From the NCBI RefSeq assembly GCF_024763615.1, contig NC_077222.1, positions 51,522,001-51,586,000 of the forward strand: 64,000 nucleotides of DNA. The letters run 5' to 3'. This stretch comes from Phlebotomus papatasi. Taxonomy: Eukaryota > Arthropoda > Insecta > Diptera > Psychodidae. The notes below the pieces were generated by a model. It made no database searches. It worked only from the letters and a program-made list of their open reading frames with translations, and was not told the DNA's origin. Of this stretch, positions 34,672 through 47,628 are shown piece after piece. Within the stretch, counting starts at the first letter, position 1. Each line of letters begins with the position of its first letter. The translations under genes and the position numbers were made by a program.

Positions 34672-37529
34672 AACAAGATTATTAAATTTATTTTAAAAAA
34701 AAGCAAAGAATATTCGGAATATAATCCTATAAGTGATGAGGGAACCTACAGCAAAGAGAGGTATTAAAAAATAAATAAATCAAAGAAAGGAATTAGTCTT
34801 ACTACAGCCGTGAGGTTAAAATATGATCAGCGACTGTATTGCGGGTCCTAATAGAATGGATAATTAGATAACCTGGAATTAAAATTTAGAAATCTTAAAT
34901 TTATGATCCTTAATTTCAACTCAGATTGACACTGAGGATCTGTGTGGCTCTTCAGTCCTTTTGTGTATTGGGGAGTTTGGTCCAGGACTTGCATGAAAGG
35001 GAGAAAAGTCTGACGAGGTTATTTATTGAAATCCTATACAAAATTTCTCTCGTTTTATCGTCCAACGGACACAGAACAGAAAGTTAATAAATAATGGTTC
35101 TTTCCTTTCAAGCCCCATGTACAAATTCATATTCCTGTCGGATTTTCTATAAATATACATACACTTGTATGTATAGTAAGTGTATTATGACAAAGTGTGA
35201 AAGTATAAAATCTGAAGAATAGGTGGTAACTATATTGGGAGAATTGGGAGATGGGTTTCTTTTTGATGGGATGATTTAGGAATGCAGACAAGGTGACAGA
35301 ACAGAAAAAAAATGTAAAAGAAAAAGGCTTTTTTGATGACAAAAGAGGCTTTAACTTTTTTCCTTGATTGATTTTTATTGTTGCGTAAAGTTTTTGCTAT
35401 ATACATACGTATATGTTGGGAATTGGCATATAATGGAGATTTGTATCGGATGTATTTGGAGGGGTCTGTGACGTTGGATTTTTTTTCACTTGGTTTTCTC
35501 ATGGATTGGAGTTGAGGTATATGTTGCCGGTAATATTGAAGAGAAAGCTCTTGGATTTATGTTTTTCCATTACACTATGTGACACTTGGTTGTTTTTGCA
35601 AAAGTGAATGAAGAAATGGGGGATGAAATGGATGAGGTTTGTTCTGAGGGTGAGGAGAGTGTTGTACAAGGGCAAAAACAGATATATGTTGAAATATTTA
35701 GAATCACATTCATGGGCTATGTCATGGGAATTTGTAGCGAAATGTGTCCTGAGCGAGGAGGAAAAAAGGCATAACAAATTTCAAATTATATATGAGTATT
35801 AGAGCTTTGAAGGTGAATTCCCTGTATTATCTCTTTTTTTGTCCTTCTTTCATCACAAATTCGTTGAATATGTTTTTGATATGTTGTAAAATATTAAAAG
35901 CTGTTGCTAAATTTTAAAAGAATATACTTTGTGGAGTTTTTTCTTGTATTTTCTTTTTGTACTCACCATCCCGTTGAGATTAGTATTTTTTTTTGTGGTT
36001 GGTGTAAATCATTTGAAAATACAGTGAAAATTCATAAATCATACTGTTGATTTAGCATATTTTCTCTCAAATGTCTTTAATGCGATTCTCATGCCATAAC
36101 ATTTAAGGGGGAAAAAATACTCCCTAAAGAACTGACTTTGACTACATATATTCCAGAACTTTTTACACTTCTTGTTATATCTTGTGCCTGTTTTTGTGTG
36201 GTATAAAGATGAAGTTTTTCCTGTAGCATCCCATCGATTTTCTTCACTTCTGCAAAGTAAATTTTCTCCGAAGAAGAGGTGTGAGATAATTCAATCCCGC
36301 TCCACTTTTTTACATGTAATACCTCGCATAATTCTTTTGTATCTCCTAGACTTTGTGGAAAAATCGACAAGTGCCTTAGCACAGAATATTCTGCACAATA
36401 TAACCTTTTACATAGTGTTGTAAATGCAGCTAGTGCTGTGTACTTGACTAGTGATGAGAAAATGTATTGGGATTTTTTTTCTCTATAAAAATGTCGATAC
36501 AAAAGTCAAGAAGCTTATTTAAGAAATATATCTTTGTATATTTTTCGACTTTTACAATTTTCTGGAATTTCATGCAAATACCTTTGACTACAAAAACATT
36601 GAGACGGATTTAAAATGTAAATTTAATATTTAATGCTGAATTGACGTACCTTGTGGTGGTGTAAGCTTTCAGAAAATTGGCCCAAAGCTCGTTGGAAATC
36701 GTGATGGAATTTTCGAATAATTAAAGGTTAATTTGTTGTGGAGCATGAGAAATGAAAGAATGTTGAATTTATTCATTTCACCTAATCTCTCTAATAATTC
36801 CCAATTTGATCGATTATTCTCCAATAATTAGGATTCTGTATGTTACAAATTTTGTGTCTGATTTGTGTACCTATATAATTTGTCGATTGAGAGATTCATG
36901 TATATATAATAGTGAATTATTGTGCCATTCACTCAATAATTTGCATAATAAAATTCTTTGTATCTGATTTTGTAGGGGGATTTAACCAAAATGATAAATG
37001 CATGAATCTCTTTATCATTATGTGCATAGGTTAAATGTCACATTTTGTAAATGATGGTGACAATTTAATGAGTAAAATTCCAAATTATGTAATTTACATA
37101 ATAAATGAAATTGTACTTGAACATTTGATTTAACAAAGAACAAATCAGTCTATGAATTATTGATTTTGGCTGTATTTGGGAGTATTTTTTTGTAGTGTTC
37201 AGAGGATCTACTCTACATGTACTTAATGATTATTATTCATGGATAATTCAGGATATAATTATAATCCTCATAATTGTATGATAGCATTTATCGTAGAAAT
37301 AAATTCTACAATCAGAAATTTAGGCATTTTAAATTTATTAGGAAACTGTGTTGAAATAACACTTGTTTTCAATCGAACTAACTTAACCCTGGTATCACAG
37401 TTTCTTATTAAAATTTTAATGTGATTCATATTAATTGTTGCTAATGTGCTCTCAAATGTGTGATTTGTTCTTCAAATCACTTAATATTTAGATTTTGATG
37501 TATTTATTGATAAAGGGATAGACCTGGTC

Positions 37530-37781
37530 CACTGAGAAAAAAAGAGGGTGCGATTAACTTTTTTTCCTCGTAAGTTTAACATTTTTAGGTGTAAAAATAT
37601 ATCAGCATTTTTAAATGTTAATTTTACACCTCTTTAATGGTAAAATTAACATGAAAAAGGGTAACTTTAACCCCTAATACACCTAAAAAGGGTAATATTT
37701 ACACCGATTTCGGATCAATACTGCTGGGTAAAATTAACATTTTCGGAATGTTATTTTAACTTTTTCGGATTTCTCTCAGTG
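37530..37781 (+). repeat. CACTGAG MITE, copy 5
   Basis: Ends cactgagaaaaaaagagggt and ggatttctctcagtg. Full-length and close to consensus. Confidence 0.9.
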
Positions 37782-37921
37782 TGTAAAATAAACATGAAAA
37801 AGGGTAACTTTAACTCCTAATACACCTAAAAAGGGTAATATTTACACCGATTTCGGATCAATAATGCAGGGTAAAATTAACACTTCCGGAATGTTATTTT
37901 AACTTTTTCGGATTTCCCTCC
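37782..37921 (+). repeat. CACTGAG MITE, partial tandem copy
   Basis: It abuts copy 5 and repeats its last ~140 bases (aaaaagggtaactttaact to cggatttccctc), so the two share one junction without a full left end. Confidence 0.85.
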
Positions 37922-38283
37922 GCAGAAATGTGTTTCAATAGACTTGTAGCATTAATCCAAAAAACTAATGTGATTATTTTTAATGTAAAAAGTTCAAGTA
38001 AACCCAATTTTTGTGCGGCAAGTCTACATTTTTATCAATAAATAGATTAAAATCTGAATATTAAATGATTCAAAGCTACTAATCACATGTCTGAACTCAT
38101 ATTAGGAATAATTAATGTGAATTGCATTGAGATTTTAATGCAAATAGTTAATACTAAAATGTTTTTATATTTTGCAAATTAAAAAGTATTCAAGTTGAAC
38201 ATGTTTATGTCTTTATCTTGGACAATATCTATCGTGAAATATTGTATTTATATTTCAATACCTATTTATTTCACATTAATTAA

Positions 38284-38330
38284 CCCTTTAAGCACGATTT
38301 TGTCACCGGTGATCCAGGAACAAATTTTTT
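38284..38330 (+). repeat. One end of a CCCTTTAAG-type element
   Basis: The sequence ccctttaagcacgattttgt then caccggtgatcc follows TTAA and matches the left ends of 26836-27651 and 57633-58757. No right end was found nearby. Confidence 0.5.
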
Positions 38331-38469
38331 TCTACGGTCATTAAAGTTATGTTTTGCCCGAAAATGTAAGAAAAAAATAATTTTCCTGATCCTCATTGTT
38401 TGATCTTTTCGTCTTTAAAAAAAAAACAAATTTTTGCCAAAAAGGATTTTGAAAAAAAGCATTAAGAAA

Positions 38470-38940
38470 AACAGATGGCAAAGCGTCCCAGCTTTGGAGA
38501 ATGCTCGAACTCACGACAAAGAGATATCTCTGAATTATCTTATGGAATGTTTTTTGGGTGTATACTGGTTAATAACCGATCAAATAGTTTTATAAATCAA
38601 AAACCAACTCCAAACAAGAAAATTAGTTAAAAATTGTGCATATTAGGATGTTTTTGACATTAGTAACATGTCTACGCACAAATAGAAAAGGATAATCGGG
38701 AAAAATAAATCAATTACGATTACTTGACTAATTCATTACTGATTGGGACGCTCATAGCCAGGTTCGAAATTTCAATACTTTTCCAAAAAATCTAAATTTA
38801 ACTAAATCGGTTAAAAAATCAACCATCCAAAGTGCTTGACCTTTGACCTTCAATAATTTGGACGAAATGTTCACCTCCAGTTTCGTTATCCGACAATAAA
38901 GAAAATCTACAGTTTCGTTTTCGAAATAAACCGAAAAATA
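38470..38940. repeat. Dispersed GCGTCCCAGCTTTG repeat copy
   Basis: Contains aagcgtcccagctttggaga, atgctcgaactcacga, and later caaatcggttaaaaa-like and cttgacctttgacctt phrases. The same order of phrases occurs at 60990-61440. Shorter fragments at 9290-9310, 20235-20280 and 28250-28290 share the opening phrase. Confidence 0.65.
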
Positions 38941-39084
38941 TTGGTTTATATTGATTCTATATCTGGAATATCATTTTTTTTGGAAAAATAAAAATTGTGA
39001 ATATTCCTCAGTCACTCTGTTTTTATTTTTTATTCTTTCAAGTTTACTACTTTTATTTAGCTTTCTATAAGTTTTGCTATGTTT

Positions 39085-39660
39085 TTGACATTTTGATGGA
39101 AGTGCGTGAGATCTAGATCTAGGCATCTCGCTCACTCTCACAGACAATTTTGAAAATATATTTACAACCAAAGGTGTTGTAAGTTAAACATAATGCTCAA
39201 CGCATAATAACTTTTGTTTGTAAACATGTTTTCAAAATTTCATATGAGAGAGAGAGAGAGCGAAATGACTAGATCTACATCCCATTCACTCTCACAGGAA
39301 ATTTTGAAAACATGGTTACAAACCAAAGTTGTTGTGCACTGGACATTAGACATAATGCCGAACGCACAATAAGTTTTGTTTTGCAAACAAGCTTTTTAAT
39401 ATCTAAGTGGCAGTGGATAAAATCTAGATCTAGTCATCTCGCTCACTCTTATAAGCAGTTTCGAAAATATGTTTACAAAACAAAAGTTATGGTACATTGG
39501 GCATAATGATTAGTGTACAATCACTTTTATTTGTAAACATGTTTTCAAAATATCCCATGAGAATGAGCGAGATGACTAGATCTGGGTCTCACTCACTCTC
39601 ATTGAAATGTCAAATATATATTAACAAAACAGAAGTTATTGTGCGTTGTTCATAATAATG
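39085..39660. repeat. Array of ~150 bp palindromic units
   Basis: About four units, each centred on a gatgactagatctagatc-like core with flanking gtgagcgag and ctcactctca, followed by arms with tttgtttgtaaacatgtttt and its complement and acgcacaataac. Cores lie near 39120, 39272, 39432 and 39575. Unit orientation cannot be set because each is self-complementary. A single unit lies at 58450-58601. Confidence 0.75.
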
Positions 39661-41689
39661 GCCTATAAATATTGACAACATACTATATAAAAATATTTTT
39701 TAGGGAAAATGAATTAATAAGTTGATAATTAGATAATTTGTCTGCGAATTAATAACATATTAAATAAATCCAAACTTGTTTCAATCGCCTGATTAATATG
39801 CGCTCAATAACTTTTTTCTATTTAACTTTAAAACTAAGAAAAAAGATGTTTAAGGGAATGATTCAACATCATTGATGCATACGGATGGACTTTCCTATTA
39901 GGCAACATTTAAAACGTATTTTGAAATTAAGAGGATTCTGAGAAAAAAAGAAAAAGAGCAACTGAAAAAACATCGTGCTTATTATGTCAAAGTTGTCTAA
40001 CGGAGATGACTTGAAAACCCGAAGTCGCTATCTTTCATTGCTTGGCGTTAGGATCTGTCTACAGGTGAATGAACAAATTTATGTTCTTATGTGATTTTTT
40101 TTGTAAAACTATGTTGAAAATGGATCAGTTGAACATCAAAGACTTGTAATAGACAAAGGAATTGAACGCTCGATCTATTGATCGAGTGGCATCCAATTTA
40201 CTGCATTAAATTTCTCGGGATAATTATTATTTAGATCTTCGAAATAAACTGTATTACAAAGCTTTTATAACCAAAGTTATTGAATGTCCAGAAATTGAAG
40301 TAACAAGTTTTTTTCTAAAAAAAACAAATAAACACTTTTTCTCCTTTTTCTGAAAGATGTTCATACATTTTGAAAAAAAAACAAATACACCTATTATTAT
40401 AGATTTTTAAAAATATTCAGGGCGATAAAAAGCGAAGCACTTGATAAATTTATTTTTTTTAAATAATTTTCCGAGGGGTTTCGGTAAAGTGGCTCAATGC
40501 ACTTTTGTTTTGCTATCTATACAATCATTCTTTTTTCTGAGTGTATCCATTTAAAAATTCCTCAATGGCTTTTCATATGCAGTGAAGCATAAAAAGGAAT
40601 TAAGACATTTCCTCCAAAATGCTCACACAATATCCATTCCACTTGTAGATAATGTAAAATTCTCATGCAAGATTGAATATTTTACTGAATGTAATAACTC
40701 ATTTTACATGATAATTTTCTTCATATATTTCATGTCAAAATAATTGCTATGATGTTCACAAAATCATCATTATACATACATAAACATTGTTATCAAGTGT
40801 TGAAAGATATTCAAAAACAGAGTGATTTACTTATCCTATACTCCCATCGTGTTGTTAAATTAATGATGTAGCATTTGTACTAATTGAATAATTAAAATTA
40901 CTGTATGAACGTGGTGTGTTCATCGCAGAAAGGATACAAGTGCATCGTTCAAATTTGAGCCCTAGAGGGAAACTTTATTTGAAGTCAGATGGTGAGGGTA
41001 AGCAAGCTTTTAACACAACTTCTCACTGTACACTATTTCTATATTTCACATTCTCTAGTAGATAAAATATTATATTAAAATTAAACTGCGAAAGCTTTTA
41101 CTTACAATGTAAATCAGTATATTCATATGATAGTTAAAACGTTAAAAGCAAAATATTTCATTTAACTTCTTGTTTTTGTTTTCTCTCTATTTGTTGATGA
41201 GAAACTGTGTTATTGTTTCCTCATGATATCATCACACATGTTTTGAAATATTATATTTATTGCTTCCTGTTGGGATTTTTTTCTTGCACGTTATTAAGTT
41301 TTCGGTTACATGAGCTTTTCCTAAATATGCATAATATACTTATATATGCACTTTAAATACAAGTTTGAATGGTCTAACTTTTGCCCTTTCTAAAGGTTTT
41401 TTGATATGTACAAGGGTACAAGATGTTTTATTGCAAAGTATTGCTCTTCATAGCGTCGTGTATTGACGGTGATAGAGAACGTACAATTGCTTTTATTTTG
41501 TAAACATATCGTTGTGCGTTTATGTAGAGTGGAATCTATAGTGAGTTGTCTCCTTCACACGTGTAATAAGTATTAGTAGGGTAGAATAACCAGTTCATGC
41601 CACAGCTAATTTTTTCGTCATTTATATTGAAATTCAATTTTTTTTTTATTACGGGAGGGTAGGGTAGTTTCAATTTTTGCATATTTTTC

Positions 41690-42310
41690 ATCATCATCAT
41701 TTTCAACCGCTTATCCCTAATGGGGTCGCGGGCCCATGACATACAAATTAGCAGCCCACGCTTGCTGATCATCCGCTAATTCAGGAAGATATTCGGGTTC
41801 GATCCCAAGGCGTTCCAAGGCAAGATTCTGAATTTGATTCAGCCACCTCGTCCTAGGTCTGCCTCGAGGTCGACGCTTTCTCACATAGCTTTTCTGGGGA
41901 ATCTTTTTCTATCCATGCGCTGAACATGTCCATACCATCGAAGTTGTGATCTCTCAACCCGAAGAAGCAGCTCCTCGACTCTTAGTTCCTCACGAACAGC
42001 TACATTCCTCACTCGATCTCGACAAGTGATTCCCTTAACCGCCCGAAGGTACCTCATCTCAGCAGATTGTACGCGCGATCTTATGCTTTCGGTCATTACC
42101 CAAATCTCATGACCATAGGTGAGAATAGGAATGAACACAGCTTTGAAAACCGATAACTTAGCCGAACGGCTAAGCTCGGCCTTCCTAACCACACTTCTGC
42201 CAATCGCCCTTATTACTGCAGAAGCTTGACCGATTCGCGACGATAGTTCGATGTGAGACCTACCGTCACTCGTGAATATCACCCCGAGATACTTGAAATT
42301 CTTTAAAAAA
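41690..42310 (-). pseudogene. RTE-like non-LTR retrotransposon 3' end
   Basis: The minus-strand ORF (42282-41881) reads SRIGQASAVIRAIGRSV, later ILTYGHEIWVMTESIRSR, then LRWYGHVQRMD. This is the thumb and C-terminal region of RTE/BovB-type reverse transcriptases (TYGxExW and LRWxGHVxRM patterns). Coding continues in another frame with RKRRPRGRPRTRW to about 41815. The 3' end runs to a gatgatgatga-type tail near 41690, typical of RTE. The 5' part with the RT core and endonuclease is missing, so it is a truncated dead copy. Its 133-codon open frame suggests it is fairly young. Confidence 0.85.
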
Positions 42311-42673
42311 AATGGGCTAAAACCTTTTTTCTAAAGCAATGCATCAGCCGTATGTTCACAAAAATTATTCATTTCATAATTCTTCTTAGTGAGTTTCCTT
42401 GTGAGAGCCCAACCATGTCATTAAGGGTTTTTAACTCCTGCATCATTGATCATTGCGACCATGTTTTCTATATTTTAATAAATCTTCAGAATATCAAAAC
42501 TTTAGGTGATCACCTCTAGGGGTGCTAGAATCAAATGAGCGATATCTAAATGCCATTGTCATAAATCTCGAAATTTCATTTTTGATAAAATTTTAGTATT
42601 GTACTTGTGCAAGACTTTTTTTTAACAATTAGATTGCAAGCCGAACTCATATGATCGTATCCTGTCTGCACTA

Positions 42674-44253
42674 CAGTGGAGGAAATTTGAATAGGTATTT
42701 TTTGAAAGGGGGTGGTGTGGGTGAGGGGTTGGTCCAACAAACCTAGTTTTATTATGCCAAGTAAAGGTCTGCCCAAGGATCATTTTTATCATAGTGACCC
42801 GCACTCACTCTCGTGCGTGCGTAAACACCAGTCGATAATTCGAATTTTTGGTACAAATAGGGGGGAAATTTGAATAGGTATTTTTATTTTTTAATATTAC
42901 TGGAACCGTTCTTTTATAAGAAATTGTTTATATTGACAATAAAATGATCAAATCTGTCTTTTCCTTCAAATTAAAGCCTTCAACAGTAAGAAAATTTTAT
43001 TTAATAACTAGAATTTTTGATTGATAGAGGCCATAAGATTTTAAATAATAAAATCGTTCTAATAAAGGGCTTTAAGGAGCTTGGCTTAACAATACTTGCT
43101 ATTACGTAGAGGATGAGTAATTCAGGAAACATTATTTGCCAATTCGTCAATAAAAAGGACTCCTAGGGACGAAAATAAGGTACTTTTAATGGTAATACCA
43201 TATTTTATAGTAAGGATTTAGCACGAATTTCTTATAAAACAGTGTGTTTTACTTATTAAACTTTTCAGATACATGTAGAATATTGAAGTACCAATTACTA
43301 CACGTCGTATCTGACCAATCCTGATGGCTACAATCTGCCTAGATTACACAAAACCTTTGAAGAAACCACTATTTAATAAGCATAATTTTGAGGGTCAATT
43401 GGAATTCAAAGAGAAATGAATTTCTATCACAAGATTTGGCGGAATGTTATAAATTAAAGTTTTTACCAATAGAAAAAATAATATTTCGTCAGTTTTCATC
43501 CAGAGAAATTCATTTTTATTGAATACCAATCGAGCGACAAAAAGCTGTTTCTTTACTGGTAGTTTCTTAAGAGATTTTGTCAACTGTAGGTAGATTGTAG
43601 CCATCAGGATTCCTCGGATGCGACGTGTGGTGATTGGTATTTGAATATCCTATCTGTATTTCAGAAGTTTGTAACGTAAAAGTCACAGCTTTGCAAAAAG
43701 TTTGTACCACATCCTTATCAAATAACATGGTAATACCTATGAAAGTACCTTATTTTCGTCCCTAGGAGTCCTTTTTATTGGCGAATTGGCAAATAATGTT
43801 TCCTGAACTACTCATACTCTACGTAATAGCAAGTATTTTTAAGCCAAGCTCCTTAAAGCCCTTTATTAGAACGATTTTATTATTTAAAATTTTATGGCCT
43901 CTATCAATCAAAAATTCTAGTTATTAATAAAATTTTCTTACTGTTGAAGGCTTTAATTTGAAGGAAAAGACTAATTTGATCATTTTGTTATCAATATAAA
44001 CAATTTCTTATAAAAGAACGGTTCCAGTAATATTAAAAAATAAAAATACCTATTCAAATTTCCCCCCTATTTGTACCAAAAATTCGACTAATCGACTGGT
44101 GTTCACGCACGCACGAGAGTGAGTGCGGGTCACTATAATAAAAATGATCCTTGGGCAGACCTTTACTTGGCATAATAAAACTAGGTTTGTTGGACCAACC
44201 CCACACCCACACCACCCCCTTTGAAAAAATACCTATTTAAATTTCCTCCACTG
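42674..44253. mobile_element. 1.58 kb fold-back transposon, TA target site
   Basis: The ends cagtggaggaaatttgaata and tatttaaatttcctccactg are inverted and flanked by TA. The arms stay complementary for roughly 650-680 bases each, with landmarks gtaaaggtctgcccaagg, acccgcactcactctcgtgc and gatggctacaatctgcct. Only ~250 bases in the middle (43340-43595) are not palindromic. CAGT ends and TA duplication suggest Tc1/mariner-type mobilisation. No transposase is seen. Confidence 0.9.
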
Positions 44254-44271
44254 TATGTCTTCAGTGAAATA

Positions 44272-44644
44272 GGGCAACTGCACCAAATTTCGATCAGCTT
44301 TTTATTTCGACCAATTCTTTTGTACCTCAAATTTCCATGAATTTTTAGTTTTTGTATGCTCTATAGATTATAGAGAATTCCAGAAGGGCAAGGAAATATG
44401 AGAATCAAGGTGGCCGAAATATTACTCAATGCTACGTCTATATTTTATTTATTTTAAAATGTACTAAGAACGATTTTAGACAAAATGAAGACAAAAATCC
44501 TTAAGATTCCACGGGACGATCTATAAAAAAAGTAACAAAAAATTTTAATATAAAAAATATTAATACAGTTGGCTTCGGAGGCTGATCTTCAAAGCTAAGA
44601 CGGCGGCAGACACATGGGAGGCTTGGAAATATAGAGTTTGAATA

Positions 44645-44676
<32 letters not shown>

Positions 44677-44736
44677 CATTTCGAACTCAAGACTGATGCT
44701 TGCATGCGACTATGCCAAAATTTGGTACAAATACCC
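44272..44736. mobile_element. TA-flanked element, AAATTTGG ends, copy 1
   Basis: The ends gggcaactgcaccaaatttc and aaatttggtacaaataccc are inverted and flanked by TA. Internal text (agaattccagaagggcaagg, gtggccgaaat) matches 46391-46600. A non-LTR tail (44570-44680) is inserted inside. Confidence 0.75.
44570..44680 (+). mobile_element. Non-LTR 3' tail, ATT tail
   Basis: The sequence aagctaagacggcggcagac, then tttgaataaagta, runs into (att)n at 44651-44677. It shares the tail core with 13448-13600 and 33211-33350. It lies inside 44272-44736. Confidence 0.6.
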
Positions 44737-46390
44737 TAAGTCCGGTAGAAAGTTATTTAGTTTCAGTCTGTCTCTTTTTTTTAAGAACTTGTAGAGTTAG
44801 TAAATTTGGAATATTTTCGATTTTGTTAATACATTACAAAAAAAAAAAACATAAAAGCTCAAAAAGAATTACTTTCAAAACAATACGCAAATTTATCATA
44901 ATGTTTATTGTTTTTAAATTTAAATTTTTTGTATGAATGGATAAATATTTATACTTATGAAAAATATTTATGTTATTGCTTAAAACTTAAGGTATAATTC
45001 GTGCTGTGAAATATTTAATGTGATAAAGAACACAAAAGTAAAAGGTATTGTAAAGGTGTTTATCAAAATGTTTTTGTCACACAAAGTGAAGAGTGGAAAA
45101 TAGGCATTTAATAAATCAGTAGCAAAAGTCCTATTGAATCTATGTTTGAATACTCTCATATCCAGAATGCTAAAGCCTTAAAGTAGGGAAAAAAGGAGGA
45201 GTTGGAGAAATAAAGCTGATATATGTAGCATCGCCAATGTCAGAGCATATAAGGATGTGAGAAATGTTTGTGGCATGTAGACACGAGAGAATGTACAATG
45301 TTAAATGGATTCTTCATTGATTGCGGATATATGGAATGTGTTGGGATAAAATTAAACAGGAACCAACACAAGATATTGTCACCACAGAGAAAAATCAGCT
45401 AGGATTGAGATAGGATTTTACATTTGAGGATTCAAGTTAATTTTTGGGAAAATTCTCTATTAGCCTTGGGGCTTTAAGTGAAGTACAAAATAGTAGCTAA
45501 CTGTACGAAAAGTTATTACAGTTGTTGGATAGACAATTGAAATTCATAGTGGATCTTTGATCTGCATAGACAGAATACCATTATTGTGTGTAGTTGGAGA
45601 AGTGGTGGAAATTCTTTAAGTTAGTTGTAAAGAGGATAATACAAGAGTATATGCGCGCTTTTGACGACCCAATTTACAATTCTCATTTCATTATGAAAGC
45701 CATGTAGTTCTCTTACTCTTCTAGAATTGGTGAATGTTTCTATTGTTAAAATTGGTGAAATGACGACAAAATCGTATTGTGTTACATTTGAAAGTTCTCT
45801 GGATTTTCACTTGACTATGTTTGATGAGAATCGTAGAATTGTCTTTTCTATCCCTATTCTCTATGTATGAGAATTTTCTATGAGATGCTCTATCAAGGTT
45901 TTTTATTTAATTGACATAACTTGTAGTAAATGCAATAATCTCTACTTATACCATTTTCAACCAGCATCACGACAAATTGTAGGAAATGTGTCTCAAAGGA
46001 GTAATAACAGAACTCTTAACACAATAAATCTCTGTAGTAATTAATATAAGAGCCATTAATGTTGTAAATTGTCATTAATAGAAGATTAGATGGGTGTCAC
46101 AGTCACATCAATTACATGAGGTGTTTGCGGGAGATTTATTGTTACCGAGTTTTCCTTCCATTTTACTGCCGCAAAGTTTCACTGAAACATCAAGTGTATT
46201 GTCCTCTCAAAATCTCTATTTTGGTAATAATATAACCTTTGTTTTCAAAATAAGCTGCTACAAACATGCTTCCACATCATTTTTGACTTTGCTTAAACGA
46301 CAATTTGAGTGCTTTACCACTAAAACCTTTAAAATACAAAAGAAGCAATTTATAGTAATACATATTTTTTTTTATATATTTTATGTGTTA

Positions 46391-47628
46391 GGGTAAGTGT
46401 ACCAAATTTCGCCCAGCTTGCAATTCCGGCCACGTTTTTTTGTTACTTCGAATTTCGGTAAACGAGATGATGTGAAAAAGACATTGGAAGAATTCCGGAA
46501 GGGCAAGGAACTATGAAAATGAGGGTGGCGGAAATAGGCCACCAAAGCTATGTCTACATTTTTATTCATTTTAAAATGTATTAAGAATGATTTCAGAGAA
46601 AATAAAGACGATAAACTGTCTACAAGCTTCCAAGCAAATCTCCCTAAGGAGAAGTAATAAAAAAAAGAATATTACATTTATAAAGATTATTAGGGGAGAC
46701 TGGGGCAAGGAGTCACACAACGGATATTTTATTTTTTTTACAAGGTACTCGATCGCTTCAAAAATTTCTAATTAACGCAGTTTTATAGGAAATTTACCAC
46801 TTTACAACTTTGTGGAAGTAATATTCCTCTATTTTGTAAGGAAATACGTTTACAAAAATGCTGGGGCAAATAGTACCAGACATTGGGTATTATCATATTT
46901 TGATTCGCTTTATTACGGGCTTCCGTAAATTTGAAAAAATACCGAGAGGACATATTTTCATAGAAAATTTATTCATCTACACCTTTCTAAAACACTGTTT
47001 TCTCTGCGAGAAAAGTGAGAAAACGAGGAAAGCGCTTTTCAAGCTATTTTAGAAAAAGCACATAAAAGACTGCAAATCGTTTGACCAATGCAAACAACAA
47101 GCAGCGAGACATGATAATGACGTTTCTTTTCGCCGTGAGACATCAGAAATTGTTTCGGTTTTTCTTAATTTTTGCTCCATGCCTTTTGCTACTTTTTACC
47201 TCAAGTGGCAATTTTTAATAAAAGGATTCCTGGAGAAATGAACTTTTGTGAAATTCTAAAATAGATAGCGGATTCGTATTCAAAGAATCCAAATTATTTA
47301 GGAAATATTCACCAGTGCATCAATTTTCGAAAATAAGTAGGTAATAATTGTTATCTTCTGCAAGGAAAATATTTCAAAAATAGGATTAAAAATTTAGATA
47401 TTTTTTTATTTTCTAAATTCCTTGTTTGAATTCTAAGAAGCTTACGACATTGAAGAAGGTCTATGGAGGCTATCTATAGAAAAAAATTTGAGCCGCTATC
47501 CTTTTTACCTTGGAACATATTGAATTTTGAATTTTTTGATTTGTGACTTTTTGCCCCAGTCTCCCCTACATTTCAAACTTGAGACTTTGGCGCTTATAGA
47601 ACTATTCCGAAATTTGGCACACTTACAA
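46391..47628. mobile_element. TA-flanked element, AAATTTGG ends, copy 2, with nested insertion
   Basis: Left end gggtaagtgtaccaaatttc, right end gaaatttggcacacttac. Left half 46391-46690 and right half 47569-47628 match 44272-44736. The 46693-47566 element sits between them. Confidence 0.75.
46693..47566. repeat. GGGGAGACTGGGGC-family element, copy 2
   Basis: The left end ggggagactggggcaaggag and right end ctttttgccccagtctcccc are inverted, with TA at 46691-46692 and 47567-47568. 874 bases. Much of the inside matches 33706-34600, e.g. cgtgagacatcagaaattgt. Confidence 0.88.

Noticed and set aside
35127..35802. Cluster of 60-92 codon ORFs on both strands
   Set aside because: Overlapping, low-complexity, K/F-rich translations of AT-rich DNA with no splice signals or recognisable family.
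39085..39660. CRISPR-like array
   Set aside because: The units are long self-complementary palindromes with similar 'spacers' in a eukaryotic intron, and no cas genes exist here.
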